Shown: positions 35,333-37,637 of the stretch, piece by piece
Layout: the number at the start of each line of letters is the position of its first letter
Position numbering within the stretch: the first letter of the stretch is position 1
Assembly (NCBI GenBank): GCA_945870855.1
Contig: CAMBTP010000026.1
Span: 1 to 37,637 of the forward strand
Direction of reading: 5' to 3'
Source of the DNA: Prosthecobacter debontii
GTDB taxonomy: Bacteria; Verrucomicrobiota; Verrucomicrobiia; Verrucomicrobiales; Akkermansiaceae
DNA length: 37,637 bases
Translations under genes and position numbers: made by a program
Notes under the pieces: generated by a model
The model's database searches: none
Told to the model about the DNA's origin: nothing
Seen by the model: the letters and a program-made list of their open reading frames with translations, nothing else

Positions 35333-36925
35333 ATGAAATCAAAAATCCTCTTACTTCTCGTATTTTTTGTGTTTTCGATCGCTCCGGCTTTCGCGTCCGG
35401 CGGAGGGACGCAATACTCCAAGTTTCCGAAGCCGCTTGAGTTGTATGGGGAGGAGGAAGGCAGCATGTTCGAGACAATCAAGGCGCGTGCCTCTGAGGAT
35501 CCGTTCAACGTGGTGGCCTCTGTTATTTTCCTGCTCGCGATCTGCCATACATTTGTGGCGATACCGATCGGCAAGCTCGCCCACAAATGCGCACACGAGC
35601 ATGATGAGCGGCTGAAACTTCGTGGGCCGAGGGACGCGCAGCATCCGGATGGCGAGCCAGAGGTTTCCTTCAAGGCGACTATTCTCCACTTCCTCAGTGA
35701 GGTGGAGGCGGTTTTCGGGATCTGGGTGATCGCGCTCGCGGCGGCGGCCACTTATTTCTACAGCTGGCATGATTTCGAGGTTTACGTCAGCAAGGACAAG
35801 GTTTTCACCGAGCCGCTTTTCGTAGTGGTCATCATGGCGATCGCCGCCAGCCGTCCGGTGCTGCGTTTCGCGGAAGCCCTGATGTCAAAAGCCGCCGCCC
35901 TCGGAAAAGGAACACCCGCCGCATGGTGGCTGAGCGTGCTGATCATTGCTCCGATCCTCGGGTCGTTCATTACGGAGCCCGGCGCGATGACCATCGCCGC
36001 AATGCTGTTGGCTAAGAAATTTTACCGCTTCAACCCTCCGCCGCTGCTTGCCTACGCCACCATCGGATTGCTTTTCGTGAACATCTCCGTCGGCGGCACG
36101 CTGACCCACTTCGCCGCACCGCCGGTGCTCATGGTCGCAGGAAAATGGGGCTGGGACAGCCTGTTCATGCTGGAGCATTTCGGTTGGAAAGCGGTCACGG
36201 GCGTTGTGATTTCGAGCCTCATTTATTTTATGTTTTTCCGAAAAGCTCTTTTCAGCATCGGCGATAAAGCGAGCGGCTGCGAGGACGGCGAGCTGCATCC
36301 GGCCTCATGGGTCGAGCGCGAAACGCCGATTCCCGCTTGGATCATCGGCATCCACTTGGCTTTCCTGGGATGGACGGTTTACACGGCGCACTATCCGGTG
36401 CTCTTTGTCGGCGGATTCCTGTTCTTCCTCGCCTTCGGATTGGCTACCCAGCACCATCAGAACGCGGTTTCAATGAGAAGCCCGATGATGGTCGGCTTCT
36501 TCCTCGCGGGTCTGGTGATCCATGGCGGCGTCCAGGGCTGGTGGATCGCGCCGATCATCCAGAACCTCTCCGATCAGGCACTGATGCTTGGAGCGACGAT
36601 CCTGACCGGATTCAACGACAACGCCGCGATCACTTATCTCGCCTCGCAGGTGGATGGGATTTCGTTCACTGCGAAGCACGCCGTGGTGGCGGGAGCGGTC
36701 ACGGGCGGAGGACTCACTGTCATCGCCAACGCGCCGAACCCCGCGGGACAGAGCATTCTCTCACGCTTCTTCAAGGACGGGGTATCGCCGCTCTATCTTT
36801 TCCTCGCCGCGCTGGTGCCGACCATCGTCGTTTACCTCTGCTTCGTGTTCCTTCCGAACGGGCCTGCTAAGGCGCACAATCCGCAGGCGCCCGCCGTGCA
36901 TCAGGAGGCAACGCCCGCTCAGTGA
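35333..36925 (+). CDS. Putative Na+/H+ antiporter (Na_H_antiport_3-like)
   Basis: This 530-residue protein starts at ATG 35333, giving a signal-like first segment (MKSKILLLLVFFVFSIAPAF). An upstream extension in frame is antisense to proB and unlikely. About 12 hydrophobic segments follow, with GSFITEPGAMTIAAMLLAKK, NISVGGTLTHFAAPPVLMVA, TGFNDNAAITYLASQVDG and GGGLTVIANAPNPAGQS, typical of the 'putative Na+/H+ antiporter' family related to citrate/arsenite-type carriers. The ion specificity is not proven. It is divergent from proB, with 124 bases between them. The tail is Pro/Ala-rich and hydrophilic. Confidence 0.9.
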   Translation: MKSKILLLLVFFVFSIAPAFASGGGTQYSKFPKPLELYGEEEGSMFETIKARASEDPFNVVASVIFLLAICHTFVAIPIGKLAHKCAHEHDERLKLRGPRDAQHPDGEPEVSFKATILHFLSEVEAVFGIWVIALAAAATYFYSWHDFEVYVSKDKVFTEPLFVVVIMAIAASRPVLRFAEALMSKAAALGKGTPAAWWLSVLIIAPILGSFITEPGAMTIAAMLLAKKFYRFNPPPLLAYATIGLLFVNISVGGTLTHFAAPPVLMVAGKWGWDSLFMLEHFGWKAVTGVVISSLIYFMFFRKALFSIGDKASGCEDGELHPASWVERETPIPAWIIGIHLAFLGWTVYTAHYPVLFVGGFLFFLAFGLATQHHQNAVSMRSPMMVGFFLAGLVIHGGVQGWWIAPIIQNLSDQALMLGATILTGFNDNAAITYLASQVDGISFTAKHAVVAGAVTGGGLTVIANAPNPAGQSILSRFFKDGVSPLYLFLAALVPTIVVYLCFVFLPNGPAKAHNPQAPAVHQEATPAQ

Positions 36926-37088
36926 TTTACTTTCGGCGGATACGCCATACTTCGCAGATCTGGTTGCGTTCCGGCACGCGGCTGCGGAAGCGGTCTGTCT
37001 GGCAGAGGTAAACCGCCTGTATGAGCTGGCCGGGCCGCTTTATACCTATTACCAAAAGTTCGTGCGCAAAAATGTGACAACAAAGTAG
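36926..37088 (+). other. Open frame of protein-like composition, possible gene remnant
   Basis: Directly after the antiporter stop, in a different frame, the sequence can be read as TPYFADLVAFRHAAAEAV, then LYELAGPLYTYYQKFVRKN, ending at TAG 37086-37088. There is no ATG or GTG start after the antiporter stop and no family was recognised. It could be the end of a lost gene or chance. Confidence 0.2.
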
Positions 37089-37166
37089 AGTGCGCCGCAG
37101 GCTCAGGACTGCTGTGATTCTTCATTCACAGCTCTCACCTCAAAGCCCCAGTCCGAATGAAGATTT

Positions 37167-37222
37167 TCACCGCAAAGCAGAGGTCGCAGAGGGAACGCGG
37201 AGAAGAGTTTGTGTTTTGCGGT
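37167..37222. repeat. CGCAAAG/CGCAGAG-type repeat with inverted ends
   Basis: CACCGCAAAG at 37168-37177 is followed by tandem variants (GTCGCAGAG, AACGCGGAG) and closed by the inverted TTTTGCGGT (37214-37222). It resembles the degenerate nine-base CGCAAAG/CGCAGAG repeats seen between genes in several phyla. Confidence 0.6.
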
Positions 37223-37371
37223 AGGGTCATTTTGATAAAATGACCCACGCAGCGTGTGTTAGCACGGTGATGGGGAGGAAAGCTCCGCAGCAACGCCGCG
37301 AAAGGGTGAGACACGGATTTTAGATGAGGTTGGACGCACTGGGTGGGTCGTTTTGTCAAAACGACCCTACC
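37220..37371. repeat. Inverted pair of GGGTCRTTTT hairpins
   Basis: GGGTCATTTT-GAT-AAAATGACCC (37224-37246) and GGGTCGTTTT-GTC-AAAACGACCC (37345-37367) are two perfect hairpins. With their flanks (GGTAGGGTC on the outside, CCCAC on the inside) they form inverted ends of a ~150-base element. The differing stem bases co-vary. Confidence 0.85.
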
Positions 37372-37412
37372 ATCTGCTAGGGCGATCAAGCTAGGGTGTG
37401 AAAATCCAGCTA

Positions 37413-37503
37413 TATGGAGAAGGGTGCTTCCAGCCCCTTAGCACAAGCCAAGCGAACCGATTTCCAAGTCCTCCGCAAAGGGGCTGAAAGACCCTTCTCC
37501 ATA
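37413..37503. repeat. Inverted-repeat element with ~30-base ends
   Basis: TATGGAGAAGGGTGCTTCCA followed by GCCCCTTAGC on the left (from 37413) matches the reverse complement of the right end (GCAAAGGGGC, TGAAAGACCCTTCTCCATA, to 37503). The centre is about 30 unrelated bases. It looks like a small non-coding BIME/MITE. Confidence 0.82.
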
Positions 37504-37510
37504 GGGAGAA

Positions 37511-37599
37511 TTTCACCGCCAAGAGCGCCAAGAAAGAAAAGTGAAGAATGCAAAAAACAATTCCTCCTTGGCGAACTTCTCTTCCTTGGCGGTTCAAAT
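37511..37599. repeat. Inverted pair of CCGCCAAG repeats
   Basis: TTTCACCGCCAAG plus GCGCCAAG (37511-37532) is mirrored by CTTGGCGAAC and CCTTGGCGGTTCAAA (37567-37598). Between them lie A-rich variants. Together with the three elements before it, this fills most of the gene-free stretch 36926-37637. Confidence 0.72.
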
Positions 37600-37637
37600 T
37601 CTTCCCATTCGGCAAGGCTGCAACCAGCTTACTTCGT

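Overview
The window is chromosomal DNA from a Gram-negative bacterium. The best fit is Verrucomicrobiota, probably Verrucomicrobiales, judged from family content and not from a marker search. Supporting signs are a DUF1080 (3-keto-disaccharide hydrolase) protein, an ExbB-ExbD-ExbD-DUF4159 operon, an EboE protein, several lipoproteins with clear lipoboxes, a Pqi (MCE) envelope operon, weak or absent Shine-Dalgarno sites before many genes, and many small palindromic intergenic repeats. No rRNA, tRNA, CRISPR array or phage genes were seen.

Layout. 1-3.4 kb (+): the end of a TPR protein, a lipoprotein alpha/beta-hydrolase and a DUF4105 membrane protein. 3.4-9.8 kb (-): a secreted TPR protein, two type II toxin-antitoxin pairs, and a tightly overlapping operon exbB-exbD-exbD-(small membrane protein)-DUF4159. 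10.0-17.0 kb (+): lipoprotein cyclophilin, plsY, dedA, a fumarylacetoacetase-family hydrolase, a split pqiA (two genes), pqiB, pqiC and a HIT protein. 17.0-23.2 kb (-): a Phd/PIN toxin-antitoxin pair, groES-groEL, a Fic protein, a broken dinD-like gene, and dnaK. 23.4-32.0 kb (+): gatC-gatA without gatB, eboE, DUF2237, selO, an FAD-dependent oxidoreductase, a cytoplasmic cyclophilin, an orphan oligopeptide-type ABC ATPase and a DUF1080 protein. 32.1-35.2 kb (-): an ADP-ribosylglycohydrolase-family protein and proB-proA. 35.3-36.9 kb (+): a putative Na+/H+ antiporter. 36.9-37.6 kb has no intact gene and is packed with inverted-repeat elements.

How the genes fit together. Most of the window is housekeeping: protein folding (GroES/EL, DnaK, two cyclophilins), Gln-tRNA/Asn-tRNA amidation, proline synthesis and phospholipid synthesis. 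Around this sit envelope systems (Pqi/MCE lipid transport, Exb-type energised complex, DedA, lipoproteins). Accessory content is limited to three toxin-antitoxin modules, one Fic protein, a gene remnant and the repeats.

The most notable signals are structural. (1) A toxin-antitoxin module is bracketed by direct repeats of the 3' end of the neighbouring DUF4159 gene, like an att-flanked mini-insertion. (2) A roughly 67-bp palindromic element occurs three times, once in frame inside a coding sequence and twice as an inverted pair breaking a dinD-like gene. (3) Heptanucleotide tandem arrays of different sequence lie directly upstream of the start codons of groEL, fic, eboE and the ABC ATPase. 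(4) PqiA is split into two genes.
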